Under the pieces are notes generated by a model, which did not search any database, was not told the DNA's origin, and was given only the letters and a program-made list of their open reading frames with translations. Shown in pieces: positions 53,041 to 61,813 of a stretch of DNA of 64,000 nt. The translations under genes and the position numbers were made by a program. The first letter of the stretch is position 1. Every line of letters begins with the position of its first letter. Source of the DNA: Cyanoderma ruficeps (lineage: Eukaryota > Chordata > Aves > Passeriformes > Timaliidae); assembly GCA_008694505.1 (NCBI GenBank), contig VZDJ01000043.1, forward strand, positions 207,421-271,420, given 5' to 3'.

Positions 53041-56035
53041 ATAAAAGTAATGTTCTGCAGAGGCTTCATATTCTGCCCATCCTCTCTGGCTTAGTTATAA
53101 CTTCTTAAAATGCTGCAGTAATTGTGCAGGTCAGACAGGATAGCAAATTTAAAATAACAAATTGCAGGCTTAAAAAATGACGGACTAGCAAGGAGACATG
53201 GGGATAGCTTTTCTTCATTCTTTCTCAATTAGCCCAATTTTGAGGCAGGGGGTTGCCTGGATGGTACAAGAGAGGTAACTTGAGAAGGGAGGGTTGCTCT
53301 CAGCTCTAATGATGCAGTGTAATTTAAACTTTGGTCTGTTGGCTTTTTGGTATTTGCTTGTACCTTTGGGAGAAGAAATGTCTGCTTAGTTTATATCCTT
53401 GTCAAATGACTGCCTGCCAGTGCTAACTTTCTCCACTGAAAATATCCTATAATTAGTACAAACTGCAGCAATGAGCCCTAATTCCTTCAGACTCAATCCC
53501 TGCAGAAACTGAGCACCTACTGTGAATTAAACAGCAGCAAGAACCAACAGCACTCAGTGTTGTATGAGGCTGTCCTTTGCTGGATAAATGAAGACGCCAA
53601 TTCAGCATTAAATACATATATTAACCACCTCTCGGGTCCTCATCACCCTCTCACTGAGGGAATTCTCCAACAAGCAGAGCAAAGTGACTGGCACTGGTTA
53701 ACCTTTAGCGACTGTACAAGGAAGAATGGTGTTTCCCAGACCGCAGTGCCTAAAAGGAACAAGATTTTTGAGAAAATAGCAGGAAGGAGGTTGTGCGTGT
53801 ACATGTGAAAGGGATTATGATTTTTAAGACAAACTGTGTAGATCTTTTCTTCATCCTTTCAGTAGATGCAGAGAATTTACCACTGCATGCAGATTTTCAG
53901 TACTACAGAAAGTGCAGGGTGTGCCACAACTGTTCTGTCCATGAAAACCCTGCAAGGCATCCTAAGCACAGGAGGCTAAACTTCTGTCTCTACAGGCCAA
54001 CATGTCAACACTTTCCTAATATCAAGTGGCTCATTCTGCACTTTGTTTTATATTAAGGATACATTCTGCAGTCCTAGAAACTGACTTTTTTTTCTTTTTA
54101 ATCTACTTTTTAATAAGGAAACAAGTCTAAGACTTTGCCAAGAAGATATTAAAGCAATTTTGGTATTTCCCGTGTCCTGCCCATATGCCAGCAGATCCTT
54201 AGAGAGATATCCATCTCTCTGAGATTAATTAGAAGTTAAATAGCGAACAGCCTAAGGATGATGTCCTCTGTTATGCAATGAAGCAATCAGGAATTATTGT
54301 CCTGGTTTCCACCCTGTTGGAGCCTGTCTGTCTTGAAGTGACAAATCCAGTATTTTCCACCCTGGTAAATTGCTGTTTTGTTTCTTTTCCTACAAGGGTT
54401 ATAAAGATTAAAAAGGTTTTCATTCAGGAAGGTCTTTTGACCTTTATTATCACTTGTTCTTGCTGTTCAGACCTGATAGAGTGCCTATGAAGACCACAAT
54501 TATCAGAAGAGCAGAATAAATATTTCCTTACATATTTTCTGCTAAGAAGCCTGGGAAGCAGCCTGCTAGTCTCATGCTAATACTGAGTTTTTGAAACAGA
54601 AGCTCATATGTGTTATAACTCCAGGAGAGAAGAAAAAAACCAAAGCAATATGGTTTTTATGACTGAGTCCGGAATAATCTAATGAAATCATCATCATTAT
54701 CAAAGGAAAATGAAGGGTCTGGAGTTCAGGGAACTGTTTGTTTTCACTTCCTTTTTTAAATGTACCTCTCTTGAAACCCTGAACCGAGGAGAAATACTGG
54801 GTTTTTCCATTTGATTGTTGTCTGCCACATTTGAAAAAACTCACAGTGTGGGAGTGATTCACAGGCTGAAAGACAAGCATATACAGAAATATATACTGAC
54901 ATATGTGAGAGGAACCCTAAATATACTGAATTTGCTCACAGAAGTCCTTTTTGAGGCCCAATGTCACGCGCTGGTCATCGTGCAGCTTCAGCAGGTGGTA
55001 CGGGGGGAGTCCTGCTAAAGTTTGAATTATCACGGCAGATTAACTGCTTGAGTGTCAGGATATAACTAGGATAGGATTTGGGGAGAAAAGGGTGAAATAG
55101 GCTTAATTTAAAAGTAAACAGATAGCTTATTAACACACCATAAGGAAGGAAAAACCCCGAAAATTTCAAAACCTTTCCTCCTACAAGTGTTCACTTTTCT
55201 ACAAACAACAGACACAAAACCTGTGACATTCAGTCAGCTTTACTATTTAAATATAGTTTTTTATTAATTCTTCAGAAGAGGAGTCTCTTGTTTACTATGG
55301 AATTTTTTTACTGACAACTTAGAAAAAGTTCTCTTGTGGGTTGGAACTTTCACAGAAACAGCTGCCTGGGGAAACCCACTTTTATGTGGTTTCTTCCCAT
55401 TAGCAGTTTCCCAAGCTGCTTATGGGTCATGGAATTCAGGCATTTGGGGTGTCACTTTTTAAATATAAGCAACTTCAAGGCAAAGGATTTTTTTATCTCA
55501 AGGAACTGAGATGTCTTCTCACTTCTTTTACTGGTGCAGGAGTTTCTCATCTTTCTGTTCAGGCATTTTATGGGACTACACAGTCTATTACAAACACTTT
55601 TGCTCAAAAATCTACAAATCATTTCCCCAAATGCATATTGTTTTTCTATGACTTGAAGGACAATCTACTAATAGAATTCATTCTTATAGCTCAAACAAGA
55701 AAGACTAGCCAGCAGGCAACTCCTTCATCCTTCTTCTAATTCGTACTTTGCTCACTCTCTCCATCTGACTGTTATGCTAAGTCTTTTCTATGCTCAATCA
55801 CTTTGTCTGTTCCCACTTTGGGAAGAGCCAGTGCTTTGGAAGTCTCATTAGCTGTCATGAAAGAATTAAAGCTTGCTAAGGTCTGTGGTGGTCATGTGAT
55901 CTCTGCCAGGCGGCAGCCATGAGTTTTCAAAAGCCACGGGAGTGGGGAAAAACTCAGGCAGGCAGATTTTAGAACAGCCTGGCTGACAAAAGGCTCTTTG
56001 CTCCTACTCTTTGGTTTCATTCAGGGTGCGCTCAG

Positions 56036-56170
56036 CTCGGAGCTGCTATCAGAGGCTGTAGGCTCCCCTCTCCCTGCTGGGGGAAAGGGGCCAGGCCCAC
56101 AGCCAGGCCTTGAGCCAGCTCTCCCCCACAAGGGGAGCAGCAGGGTGTTTTACAGCTCCTAAAAAACTGA
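56036..56170 (-). repeat. GC-rich dispersed repeat, copy 1 of 3 (inverted relative to the others)
   Basis: Read on the minus strand, this stretch aligns with plus-strand segments near 61030-61170 and 61915-62054. Shared blocks are TTTTTAG-AGCTGTAAAACACCCTGCTGCTCCCC, a GGC-CAAGGCCTGGCC-type block and a GATAGCAGCTCC-like end. It lacks the left half of the element (the TTTTTCAAGAGAGGCCCG and CTCCCGGGCCGGGGGAGGGG part) seen in the other copies. It lies just left of the retroviral gag remnant. The family is not recognised. It may be a piece of an LTR or a segmentally duplicated non-coding block. Confidence 0.75.
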
Positions 56171-56249
56171 TTTGTGTTATAAATAAACAGGGCAGGAGAT
56201 ATTTATTAGCTCCTTTAATGCCTTTATTAAAGAAAGGGAAGGCTCGAGG

Positions 56250-57694
56250 GGTGGCCTACACCCTTCAGAGGTAGCTGGTTGTCTCCTTCGCACTGTAGTA
56301 GGTGTTGTGAGTGTCGATTTCGTTGTTGGCTTGTTGTCTTGAGGAGTTTTTAGTATTAATTGGACTTCCGCTTGGAGCGGTGCATCATGGGAGTCTTTTG
56401 ATTTGCATACGAGGGCAGTGCAGCATCGGAAGTACAAGCTTTTACCCTCCCCCTGCAATGGTGGGCTTTCTCTTTTGAAGTGTCCCACAGTGTTCCACAT
56501 CAGATGCACTTGATGGGACCTCTCTGTCAAGTGGTCATGCCCCATCCTTGTCCCTCGGGTCTCCTAACATGAGGCTGAAGGCTTCCCTGTGCTACACCTC
56601 CTCCTCTCCCAAACACATTTCCAGGTTGCTGCTTTATTACTTCATCTACACTGACTACCACCAGCTTAGTCGTACTCTTCCATTTTTTCTCATCATCTCT
56701 CCTAACACAAACCTTCTGAGCTTCCCTCAATAATTCTATCAAGTCTTTACCACTCCAGCCCTCTGTTCTTGTCAATTTCTTCTTTATGTCTGGCCATGAT
56801 TTGGTGACACAGCTTGCTTCTGATAGTTCCCGACCTGAATCAATTTCAATGACTCATGTTGCTGAGTACTGCTGCAAATTCTTCTGAGCCTCTGGAACCA
56901 GGCAGTGGTCGTTTCACCCCCTTACTGTTTATTGTCACAGGTCTTTTCCAGCTTCTGCCCCTTTGGTGCAGAATTGCCTTCATCATCAACCTTCTAGAGT
57001 CGGACACGCTATTCCTCCCCTCCACTGTATTCTGATCCCAGGTGGGCCTGAGTACTGGGAATTCCTCTTTCCCAGGGGTATCCCCGCCTTGAACATCGGG
57101 TGGGTTTTCTCTTTCCGAAATCGTTAATCCTGCCATTTGTATCATTTGTCTTTCCTCAGAGCTAAATCAAGTTCCCCAAACAGACTGCATTCCTTCCCAA
57201 GTGAGATGCTTGGGTCTAAAGATGGATCCAATTGCTCTGCCAGCCCCTTGCAGCGCTCTAGTATGACACTCATCTGCCTTTTAAATTCTCTTACTTCTCT
57301 ACTAGTAGGAGGTACATTCACAAATTCTAGTCCCCTTGGAGCTCCCTGCACAGGCACCTCTCGCAAGGGAAAGGGGGAACTATTTTCATTAACCCTCAAG
57401 GTGAATGGAATTTTGGAAGGTATTTTGGTGTTAGGACTTTGGTATTTGAAGGGGGAATGGGAAATTTTGAGCATGGTTCTGTAACTGTGTTAGCACTGTA
57501 ATTCGCGTTCTCTGTGACAGCCGGTCGGTCCTGTTGTGAGATTTTAGCATCTCACTGAAACCAGCCCCAGCACGAGGGCCTGCCATTTCACAGGGACCAG
57601 CCCCGTCACCGTCATTCCTTCCCTGCTCAACTTCTCCTTCTAAATTGGGACCGTTGGCTCTCTTATCAGGCAATGAAAAGATGAAAGAAACCAC
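56250..57694 (-). pseudogene. Decayed gag region of a gammaretrovirus-like endogenous retrovirus
   Basis: Minus-strand open segments in successive, shifting frames (57694-57431, 57474-57142, 57145-56846, 56775-56527, 56545-56400) follow the order of a gammaretroviral Gag. First comes a Pro-rich linker. Next is a capsid start with an SREVREFKRQM-like stretch, then a capsid core with Trp-Asp-Asn and Glu-Gly-Arg spacing. A capsid C-terminal helix follows, with EGWSGKDLIELLREAQKVCVRR. Last is a degenerate nucleocapsid zinc knuckle near 56465-56510, of which Gly-His survives; the fourth ligand Cys position reads Ser and the first pair of Cys occurs only in a neighbouring frame. At least four frame changes and stops make it non-functional. 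No protease, polymerase or envelope could be recognised, and no matching LTR pair brackets it. Assignment rests on motif order seen by eye. Confidence 0.72.
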
Positions 57695-58238
57695 ATCTAA
57701 AACGTAGATAAAAACAAGTAGGAACCAGAATTAACAATTTTCCTCTTCTTACTCCAAAAGCTTCTCAGGCTGAAGCGAGATGTTATTTCATCTCTGGCAG
57801 GAACCTGCCTCCAGATGAGATAGGGCTGTGAGAGAACCGGCCAATGTTTTAGTTGCTGTCCAAATTTCTTGTGTTGACAATTTACTAAAGTTTGTGACTT
57901 CTTGTGCTAACGTTTGTGTCTCTATTCTCATCACAAATGACATGAGAGGAGACCGAAGATTAGTGAAAGAATTGAATTTTATTTTTTTAAAGAAGAAAAA
58001 ACTGTGTAGGAAAACCTGCTACGGATGTGTAACTTCTCCTAACAAAACCTTAGACCTATTTGAAATTACCGTAACCTTCCCAGCTCTGCCTTGGGGAGGT
58101 TTTAGAATTACTACCAGCAGGCTACATATTTCTGGCTTCATAAGAAAGGAACTAAAAAATCCTAACAGAACACACCAAAATATCCCATGAGGAATGGTTG
58201 ACTTCACCTTCCTCAGTTCCTTTTTGGTGACAATGCTG
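57695..58238. other. Spacer between the retroviral remnant and the ITPRIPL1-like gene
   Basis: Two overlapping open frames occur, 57828-58190 plus (120 codons) and 58019-58207 minus (62 codons). Neither is recognised. The minus frames continue in the same direction as the gag remnant, so this could be additional decayed proviral sequence upstream of gag, but no retroviral motif supports that. Confidence 0.4.
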
Positions 58239-58302
58239 TCACCTCAGCAGTGAGTCTGAGAGGCGGCAGCTCTCTGGCCCACACGGTGCTGCTGGCTGCT
58301 GC
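58239..58302 (-). pseudogene. Out-of-frame continuation of the ITPRIPL1-like coding region
   Basis: Just past the stop codon at 58303-58305 a different minus-strand frame reads CGPESCRLSDSLL. This resembles the family's conserved Trp-Pro-Glu-Ser-Cys...Phe-Phe segment that follows the part encoded in the last exon. It indicates that the gene once continued and that its end was lost through the stop and a frameshift. The match is short. Confidence 0.45.
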
Positions 58303-58890
58303 CTACTCAAGGCTGACGTAGGCACCTGAGCCGTCTCCCTGCACGGCCAAAGCCATCTCAATGATGCAGTGCAGGCCGGAGGTGCCACACAGCTGGAAGC
58401 TGCAGGACTTGCTGGAGGGCAGTGCCGTGAGCTGGCAGAGGTGCGAGTAGGGCAAAAACAGCCAGGCCCATGGCACCAACATCCGGACCCACTCGGTGAC
58501 TTTCTCTGCACTCAAGCACAAGTCTCTGCAGAGGGCGTCCAGGAGGTACCAGTCCTCATCCGTGGGCAGCTGGCCACTGGAGGCGTGCAGGAAGCACTTC
58601 TGCCCTGGCAGCTGCTCCCCGGAGCACAGGCACTGCAGCGCCACACGGATGCGCCTGGCTCGCCACAGCATTGTTCTCTCTGGGATAAAGGAGTGGCCCA
58701 GGGGTGGCCGCAGGATGACCAGCAGGCGGTAGGTGTTTCTCTCCTCCAGCAGGCTGCAGGCTTCAGAGCTGGTGTCCGTCCCGGCAGCTAGGTGCAGCTC
58801 GGGCATGAAGCCCCTCTTGGAGAGCATTCTGCAGACGCCGAGGAGCTCGTCCACCAGCTGCTTCAGCATCTCCGTGCTGGGCAGGCCCTG
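58303..58890 (-). CDS. ITPRIPL1-like protein, last coding exon (copy 1)
   Basis: This 195-codon segment ending in TAG encodes the central part of an inositol 1,4,5-trisphosphate receptor-interacting protein-like 1 family member. Visible family features are VDELLGVC, an SEACSLLEERNTYRLLVILRPP strand region, RIRVALQCLCSGEQ, CFLHASSGQLPTDEDWYLLDALC and WVRMLVPWAWLFLPYSHLCQLTALPSSKSCSFQL followed by IEMALAVQ. This corresponds to the first part of the family's Mab-21-like domain. The family protein normally continues by roughly 200 residues or more, so this copy is truncated. Its start is set by a splice acceptor, TTCTGTGATTCTGCAG, whose AG is at 58892-58891; this keeps phase 0 with the upstream exon. 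Directly upstream lies a CR1 3' end. Family proteins are single-pass membrane proteins. Whether this one is made is unknown. Confidence 0.72.
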   Translation of the reverse strand, partial: QGLPSTEMLKQLVDELLGVCRMLSKRGFMPELHLAAGTDTSSEACSLLEERNTYRLLVILRPPLGHSFIPERTMLWRARRIRVALQCLCSGEQLPGQKCFLHASSGQLPTDEDWYLLDALCRDLCLSAEKVTEWVRMLVPWAWLFLPYSHLCQLTALPSSKSCSFQLCGTSGLHCIIEMALAVQGDGSGAYVSLE

Positions 58891-59215
58891 CTGCAGAATC
58901 ACAGAAGCACAGAACAGTTAGGCTTGGGAGTGACCTTTAAAGGCTGTCCAGTCTGACTCTGCAGCAATGAGCAGGGACGCTCTCGACTAGATCAGGTTGC
59001 TGACAGCCCGCTCCAGCCTTGTCCTGGATGCGCCCTTTGGTGATGGGGCGGGCACAGCCAAAGTGCTGCCACCACAGTCTGCACCCTTGACCTTCTCCTT
59101 GAGCTCCCTGACCTACTCCTCACTGCTGCTGACTTCCCTGCTGCCACCCTTCTCCTGCCTGCTGACCTCCTTGTTTGTTATTGACATTGTCGTAGCCAAA
59201 CTTCTCACTGCTCAC
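58891..59215 (-). other. Predicted intron of the ITPRIPL1-like gene
   Basis: The donor is GAG|GTGAGC, with GT at 59215-59214. The acceptor is ATTCTGCAG|CAG, with AG at 58892-58891. Both sit in phase 0, so joining them keeps the reading frame. The intron holds the CR1 3' end on its acceptor side. Its donor side (about 59040-59170) reads, in another minus frame, as a Glu/Ser/Lys-rich stretch with a single stop, which resembles the acidic linker of family members. This suggests the intron may include former coding sequence. Splicing itself is inferred, not observed. Confidence 0.55.
58892..59030 (-). mobile_element. CR1 LINE 3' end inside the ITPRIPL1-like intron
   Basis: On the plus strand it reads CAGAATCACAGAAGCACAGAACAGTTAGGCTTGGGAGTGACCTTTAAAGGCTGTCCAGTCTGACT...GCAGGGACGCTCTCGACTAGATCAGGTTGCTGACAGCCC. 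This is the reverse complement of a CR1 3' UTR, ending in the TGATTCTG-type octamer. The element is therefore on the minus strand, in the same sense as the gene, and its 3' terminus directly abuts the coding exon. The octamer supplies the pyrimidine-containing stretch before the acceptor AG. Confidence 0.85.
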
Positions 59216-59551
59216 CTCATCGCGTCTGCAATTCCTCCTCAGAGGCTCCCTGCAGCTGGCAGAGCCACGCTGTCTTCTCCTGAGCAGCCAGCGGCCCATG
59301 CCAAGAAGCAGCAGAGCCAGGGCTGCCGCAGTGACCCAAAGCAGCATCTGCTGTTGCCATGCCCAAGAGAGCAGGGCTTCCATGATGCCACTGCTCCCCT
59401 CCATTTCCTGCAGGAGCCGAATCATTTCCTGATGCACAAATTCTTCACGCTCCCGCATCTTCTGAATTTCATATTTTTCCACATCCAGATTTACCCTGAG
59501 GCCACTGTGGGTGGCTAACAGGGCCAGGATGAAGGCCAGCGTTGGAGACAT
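59216..59551 (-). CDS. ITPRIPL1-like protein, first coding exon (copy 1)
   Basis: The 112 codons from ATG at 59551 to the donor encode the family's N-terminus. Residues 1-18 form a signal peptide (MSPTLAFILALLATHSGL). Residues about 23-51 are a charged, probably coiled segment with the family pattern EFVHQEMIRLLQEME. Residues about 69-86 are a hydrophobic membrane span (LLWVTAAALALLLLGMG). A basic cytoplasmic stretch with RRRQR follows. The open frame runs 31 codons beyond the donor, ending in a Gln/Gly-rich tail, so an unspliced transcript would give a 143-residue protein with signal peptide and membrane span only. The start is favoured because a strong acceptor, CCTTCTTTCTCCCACCAG, ends 3 bp upstream. 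Joined to the downstream exon, the product would be 307 residues. Confidence 0.75.
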
Positions 59552-59554
59552 GGC

Positions 59555-59781
59555 CTGGTGGGAGAAAGAAGGCTCAGCACGTCTGGCTGGGAGGGAGCTG
59601 GAGGCAACTGGAGTGTCCCGAGAACTTCTGTCACACTGAGAGCCCCGAGTCCCTCTACCCCCAAGCCCCGGGGACAGTGCCCTGCCCTGGGGCTCCCAGC
59701 TCTCATGCAGGGTTTAGACCCCCAGGACACCTTTCCCAGCCCCTAGCCAGCCCAGCATTCCCCCCCGGCGTGTGTACTCAC
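59555..59781 (-). other. Predicted 5' UTR intron of the ITPRIPL1-like gene
   Basis: On the minus strand a donor TCA|GTGAGTAC (GT at 59781-59780) is followed 227 bp later by the acceptor CTTCTTTCTCCCACCAG|GCCATG, whose exon carries the start codon after three bases. Both sites are close to consensus. A non-coding first exon upstream of about 59782 is implied. Confidence 0.6.
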
Positions 59782-60165
59782 TGACTGCCAGAATCCAACT
59801 GCCCTGTGCTGGCCCTGGATACAGGTGCCAGTATGACCCGTCCTCTGTGATGTCACATCCAGCAGAACCATGTCACTCAGTTGCCAAGCTGGCCGTGCCC
59901 CTGCTCACAGCTCCCACTGTGACCCGTGCCCTGGCATGTCACCGCCCCCAGAGCCACACCTCGCAGCCCACAAGGCCCAGCCTTCGTCCCCACTGCCGGC
60001 CTCAGCGGCTCCTGGGCATCCTCACCCTGAGTGCAGACACAGCCCCAGGAGCCCCGCGGGGTGCTCTGCATCCAGCCTGCAGACGCCCGAAAGCTGAGAG
60101 GAACATGGGGAATGCGGCTGGATCTCCCAGTGCTGACCATCCCTGACTGCTCTCTAGGCAAACCT
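59782..60165 (-). promoter_or_regulatory. Probable first exon and promoter region of the ITPRIPL1-like gene
   Basis: GC-rich sequence with scattered CpGs lies directly upstream of the predicted 5' UTR donor. A CRE-like TGATGTCA occurs at 59848-59855. Two diverged copies of a TGACCCGT...ATGTCAC block lie about 87 bp apart, near 59834 and 59921. No TATA box was found in a convincing position, and the transcription start is not determined. Confidence 0.35.
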
Positions 60166-60199
60166 AAATCTCATCTGCCACAACTGGAGCATGTCGCCC

Positions 60200-60500
60200 T
60201 GAATTTTCTGCCTTCTGTCTTTGTGCTGCAAATTCTCACACAGCTTCATGTAAACATGTATTTTCAGAATGTTTACACATTTCTCCTCTGAAAGAAGAAA
60301 TGATTGATGGTGATGTCCACCATCCAGGTTAAAGAGGTGGTGACCTGTGTAGCCAGTCTCTTGACCTTTGTACAAATGTATATAAATGGAGACAGATTTT
60401 TGTAATAAATAGTTAGTTCCCTTGAACTGTTGCTGGTGTGGCCTCATCGTTCTGTCCCTGAAACTGAGACATTCCAACCTTAGGGATCACAGGAATACAT
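60200..60500 (+). mobile_element. Possible solo LTR
   Basis: AT-rich sequence within the GC-rich block carries TATAAA at 60381-60386 and AATAAA at 60404-60409. A stretch GTTGCTGGTGTGGCCTCATCGTTCTGTCCCTGAAACTGAGAC follows, which has the look of an avian retroviral LTR R-U5. Boundaries and a target-site duplication were not found. The TATA-to-AATAAA distance is unusually short. The frame at 60154-60477 minus is a shadow. Confidence 0.35.
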
Positions 60501-60941
60501 CCACCCTTCTTGCCCATCCGGGACCGTGGTGCCTCCTGCATTATACACAGGCCCTCTGCAGGGAGTGGCCAGCTTCCAGCTGATGGTGGAACGTAACGGA
60601 GAGAGTCGTCACAATCTCGGCAAGAACATTTGCTTCTCAAGAGAGCTCTTAGGCAAAGAAACTCCACCAAGCACTATTTTGTGCACAAAGAAGGAGCTGC
60701 TGACAAGCATAAGATACTGTCTATTGGTTTAGCACAGATGGACAGATGGTGAAATCCACCATCTCTGACTTTTAAGACTGATTACCAGATTGACTTATTA
60801 AATACAGGTATACACCTTTGGGTCACATAGCCTTACATTAGCTTGGGAATCCTGGTGACTTCCCTTTCCTTTCGACCTCACAGGAGGTAAGAGAGGGAAA
60901 CGCGGCTCTCTCCTTCCAGGAGGGAGGGCTGGAACGACCCA

Positions 60942-61170
60942 GCTTGCCCAGGCTCAAGCTTTTTCAAGAGAGGCCCGCTTTGCCCGGTATCTCCCGGGCC
61001 GGGGGAGGGGATGAGCACATGCCCTGTGTGGGCCCCCGATCAGTTTTTAGCAGCTGTAAAGCCCCCTGTCGCTCCCCTATGGGGGGAAGCTGGCCCCAGG
61101 CCTGGCTGGGCTGGGCCGTGCCTCCGGGCCCCATCAGCTGCTGCCCGGGCCCCTGATAGCAGCTACAGCC
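60942..61170 (+). repeat. GC-rich dispersed repeat, copy 2 of 3
   Basis: Matches 61814-62054 in the same orientation, with blocks GCTTGCCCAGGCTC, GCTTTTTCAAGAGAGGCCCG, TCTCCCGGGCCGGGGGAGGG-GATGAGCACATGCCC, CAGTTTTTAGCAGCTGTAAA and a CAGGCCTGGC-type block. It matches 56036-56170 in inverted orientation over its right half only. Several overlapping frames across it on both strands are composition artefacts. The repeat family is not recognised. Confidence 0.85.
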
Positions 61171-61202
61171 AGCTTGTGTACCTATACTGCACATGATAAT
61201 AG

Positions 61203-61242
61203 ACTACACTACACTACTCTACACTACTCTACACTACTCTAC
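61203..61242. repeat. 10-bp minisatellite, ACACTACTCT units
   Basis: Three exact units of ACACTACTCT at 61211-61240, with partial ACTACACT units to the left. It lies between the GC-rich repeat and the truncated ITPRIPL1-like copy. Confidence 0.9.
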
Positions 61243-61290
61243 CAGCCTTGAAGAATTCAATTTTACTTGTTTTTAAAGAATAAAAAACAA

Positions 61291-61745
61291 ATGGGGCAGT
61301 TGCCGCTAGGTCCATGGCACCAACATCCGGACCCAGCTGGTGACTTTCTCTGCATTCAAGCACGAGCCTCTGCAGAGGGTCTCCCAGCAGGTACCAGTCC
61401 TCATCCGTGGGCAGCTGGCCACCAGAGGCGTGCAGGAAGCACTTCCGCCCTGGCATCTGCTCCCCGGAGCACAGGCACTGCAGCGCCACATGGATGCTCC
61501 CGGCTCGCTGCTGCTCCGTGCTCTCTGGGATAAAAGAGTGGCCCAGGGTGGCTGCAGGATGACCAGCAGGCGGTAGGTGCTGCTCTCCAGCAGGCTGCAG
61601 GCTTCAGAGCTGGTGACCATCCCAACAGCCAGGTGCAGGTCGGGCATGAAGCTCCTCCAGGAGCGGCTCTGGCAGACGCTGAGGAGCTCGTCCACCAGCT
61701 GCTTCATCCCCTTCATGCTGGGCAGGCCCTGCTGCAGAATCACAG
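61291..61745 (-). pseudogene. Truncated, frameshifted ITPRIPL1-like copy 2
   Basis: This aligns with the last exon of copy 1 from the CR1 junction (LQQGLPSM...GMKQLVDELLSVC) to the WVRMLVPW motif. The last ~60 codons of copy 1 are absent, and similarity stops near 61291. Relative to copy 1 there is a one-base deletion in a G-run near 61545 and a compensating one-base insertion near 61381-61386. About 160 bp between them are therefore read out of the family frame, although no stop arises and a 149-codon frame (61306-61755) stays open. The exon with signal peptide and membrane span is missing, and GC-rich repeat sequence lies in its place. A functional product is unlikely. Confidence 0.85.
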
Positions 61746-61785
61746 ACGCACACAACAGGGGGGCTTGGGAGTGACCTCCTCTGTG
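61736..61785 (-). mobile_element. CR1 LINE 3' terminus at the same position as in copy 1
   Basis: The plus strand reads CTGCAGAATCACAGACGCACACAACAGGGGGGCTTGGGAGTGACCT, parallel to 58891-58935 in copy 1, and joins the exon at exactly the same base. It breaks off after GTGACCT, where copy 1's CR1 continues, and passes into a sequence leading to the GC-rich repeat. Confidence 0.82.
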
Positions 61786-61813
61786 CCTGTGAGGGAGAGG
61801 ACCGATAGGGCCT

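Larger units (their letters stand above)
45056..55900. other. AT-rich non-coding DNA, no gene seen
   Basis: Nearly 11 kb without a supportable gene. Simple repeats are a T21 run at 48580-48600 followed by AGC-N, an AAAAC-type stretch at 50859-50919 and a TG/CG/TA tract at 52993-53040. The segment 52060-52600 is somewhat richer in G+C and holds a 137-codon plus frame, with no recognisable protein. No CR1 or LTR was identified. Confidence 0.55.

Noticed and set aside
58369..58791. 140-codon plus frame opposite the ITPRIPL1-like exon
   Set aside because: It is antisense to the conserved exon and has no independent similarity.
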